The notes under the pieces: generated by a model
Databases searched by the model: none
What the model saw: the letters and a program-made list of their open reading frames with translations, nothing else
Told to the model about the DNA's origin: nothing
Shown: in pieces, positions 27,932 to 29,111 of the stretch
Layout of the letters: every line of letters starts with the position of its first letter
Numbering within the stretch: position 1 is the stretch's first letter
Made by a program: the position numbers and the translations under genes
Assembly (NCBI GenBank): GCA_903772945.1
Contig: CAICTM010001448.1
Coordinates: forward strand, 1-29,111
Direction of reading: 5' to 3'
From: Seminavis robusta
Taxonomy: Eukaryota > Bacillariophyta > Bacillariophyceae > Naviculales > Naviculaceae
Length of the DNA: 29,111 nt

Positions 27932-29026
27932 ATGAAGGCACCGAGAACACCTTCGCCCAAGAGGTGCAGGGAAGACGACGATAGTCTGGATTCCGTGTCG
28001 TTCCACTCATCTAGCCATCGCTTACCGGATTCGTCCAGCGCAGAGGAGGAATGGCATGAGAAAAGCGCTTCGAGAAGATCCCCGCTATCAGTGGCACTTA
28101 TCTTTGTCTTTTGTGCGGGCATCATCTTTTTCACGTCGGAAAGTATACGCTACGCTAGCAAAGTCGGGGTGACCTATCCCGAAATTGAGACAGAATCACT
28201 TGTCGTCACATCATCACACAACACCGGCGATACGCGATCTCCAGTTCCTGTCACCCCAAAAGTCGTGTCACCGACACTATCATCGTCACAAGGAAAACAA
28301 CAGCACTATCACCAACACGCAAAAACCATGAGAAATGCGAAAAAAGGCAAGAAAGGCGTAAAAGCGAAAACGGAGGCAACACAAACTACAAACCAAGTTT
28401 CATCACAGCAGCATACCACCAAAGCATTGCCTGTTCGTGGCTTATCTGACAAACAACAAACAGCCATACAGCGAAAGCTCAAAGGAGGCCGAGGGCGGGG
28501 CCGGAGGAGGAGGGGAATGGGTGGAATGGGAGGCGGGGGCCGGACCAATCTTCGCAACGACCTTCTCTACCTAAACGGCGGCCTGACACCTCGGGCATCG
28601 CCCAACGTTGAAACGACGCCACAACTCCAAAGAATCATGACCAACGTTCAGATTTTCCAACCAGGCATTGGATTTCTCCCACAGGGAGCAAATATCATTC
28701 TTGCACCAGGACCAAGACGTAGGAGAAGGAGAGGTATGGGCATGGGTGGGGGTAGGGGTATGGGCATGGGCATGGGTATGGGTAGCAGCCGATCCCGTGA
28801 CCGTGAACGAACGCCGCGTCCGACTGCAGTGCCAACACGGCGGCCTACACCAGTGCCCACTGAAGGCAACGATCCATCTGCTTCGCCATCCCGAACACCC
28901 TCCCGTTCTCCCAGCAGCAGTCCTTCCTCTTCGCCTTCGGTACAACCAAGTCTCTCCAAGGCGCCGTCTCGATCGCCCTCGTCAATACCATCCAGTCAAC
29001 CAAGTCTGTCGGCCAACCCTACGTAG
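27932..29026 (+). CDS. RXL-containing Ser/Pro-repeat type II membrane protein, 364 aa (family member D)
   Basis: A fourth member, separated from C by the lipase. The N-terminal 50 residues are Ser- and charge-rich. The membrane segment is at about 51-69 (PLSVALIFVFCAGIIFFTS). A Lys-rich linker (NAKKGKKGVKAK) precedes IQRKLKGG (179-186), an RXL-type site in the same relative place as in A-C. Arg/Gly/Met repeats flank a nonrepetitive segment (about 208-265, LNGGLTPRAS to ILAPGPRR). The Gly/Met tract (GMGMGMGMG) echoes the GM-rich patches of member A. It ends in PTxxPTRRPTPVPT and a PSxSPS tract. The stop at 29024 is followed by AATAAA. The role is inferred as for the other members. Confidence 0.8.
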   Translation: MKAPRTPSPKRCREDDDSLDSVSFHSSSHRLPDSSSAEEEWHEKSASRRSPLSVALIFVFCAGIIFFTSESIRYASKVGVTYPEIETESLVVTSSHNTGDTRSPVPVTPKVVSPTLSSSQGKQQHYHQHAKTMRNAKKGKKGVKAKTEATQTTNQVSSQQHTTKALPVRGLSDKQQTAIQRKLKGGRGRGRRRRGMGGMGGGGRTNLRNDLLYLNGGLTPRASPNVETTPQLQRIMTNVQIFQPGIGFLPQGANIILAPGPRRRRRRGMGMGGGRGMGMGMGMGSSRSRDRERTPRPTAVPTRRPTPVPTEGNDPSASPSRTPSRSPSSSPSSSPSVQPSLSKAPSRSPSSIPSSQPSLSANPT

Positions 29027-29069
29027 TATTTCCTGGAGCATGATAGGGTTGCTGCTGTATTGGCTTTAT

Positions 29070-29075
29070 AATAAA
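29070..29075 (+). terminator. Probable polyadenylation signal of family member D
   Basis: AATAAA lies 44 bases after the stop codon in an AT-rich 3' flank. Confidence 0.55.
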
Positions 29076-29111
29076 ATCAATATGTACAATATGTCACTGT
29101 TCTTTTAAAAT

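Overview
The window looks like nuclear DNA of a diatom, probably a pennate one. This is inferred from content: introns of about 80-160 bp with GT-AG ends, long Pro-Ser-x-x repeat membrane proteins carrying RXL motifs like those of known diatom cell-wall protein precursors, and scattered TACATGTA, CCGGTA and AGCTAGC words in the intergenic DNA. No species name can be proved from the sequence alone.

Layout. (1) About 150-5310 is a Mutator-like DNA transposon (MULE). Diverged terminal inverted repeats surround an intact 1039-residue transposase (816-3935) and a 269-residue accessory ORF of unknown function (4327-5136). (2) 5255-7622 is mostly noncoding, with one small acidic-tailed protein candidate (6288-6530). 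(3) 7623-8579, minus strand, encodes a stand-alone SRA (YDG) domain protein, a probable reader of 5-methylcytosine. (4) 8580-12646 is a 4-kb gene-poor stretch with short repeats. (5) 12647-18333 is the centrepiece: a six-exon gene of about 1748 residues, reconstructed here by matching splice phases. It has a long disordered N-terminus with SUMO-interaction-like motifs and histone-H3-tail-like motifs, a degenerate SET-like domain, a long unrecognised region, and a C-terminal methyl-CpG-binding domain (MBD). (6) 18927-29026 carries four related genes for Ser/Pro-repeat, single-pass membrane proteins, each with an RXL motif between the membrane segment and the repeats, plus a broken partial copy of one of them. 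(7) A three-exon class 3 lipase on the minus strand (27533-25097) sits inside this family cluster.

How the genes may work together. The SRA protein and the MBD-SET-like protein both keep the residues that contact methylated cytosine in their families. They lie about 4 kb apart and are transcribed divergently, with a MULE upstream. A reasonable hypothesis is a DNA-methylation-reading silencing module that links 5mC to histone H3 marks. The Ser/Pro proteins look like a locally expanded family of secreted or wall-associated proteins. The lipase has a signal peptide and the expected catalytic residues of a diacylglycerol-lipase-like enzyme. Functional links between these groups are inference.
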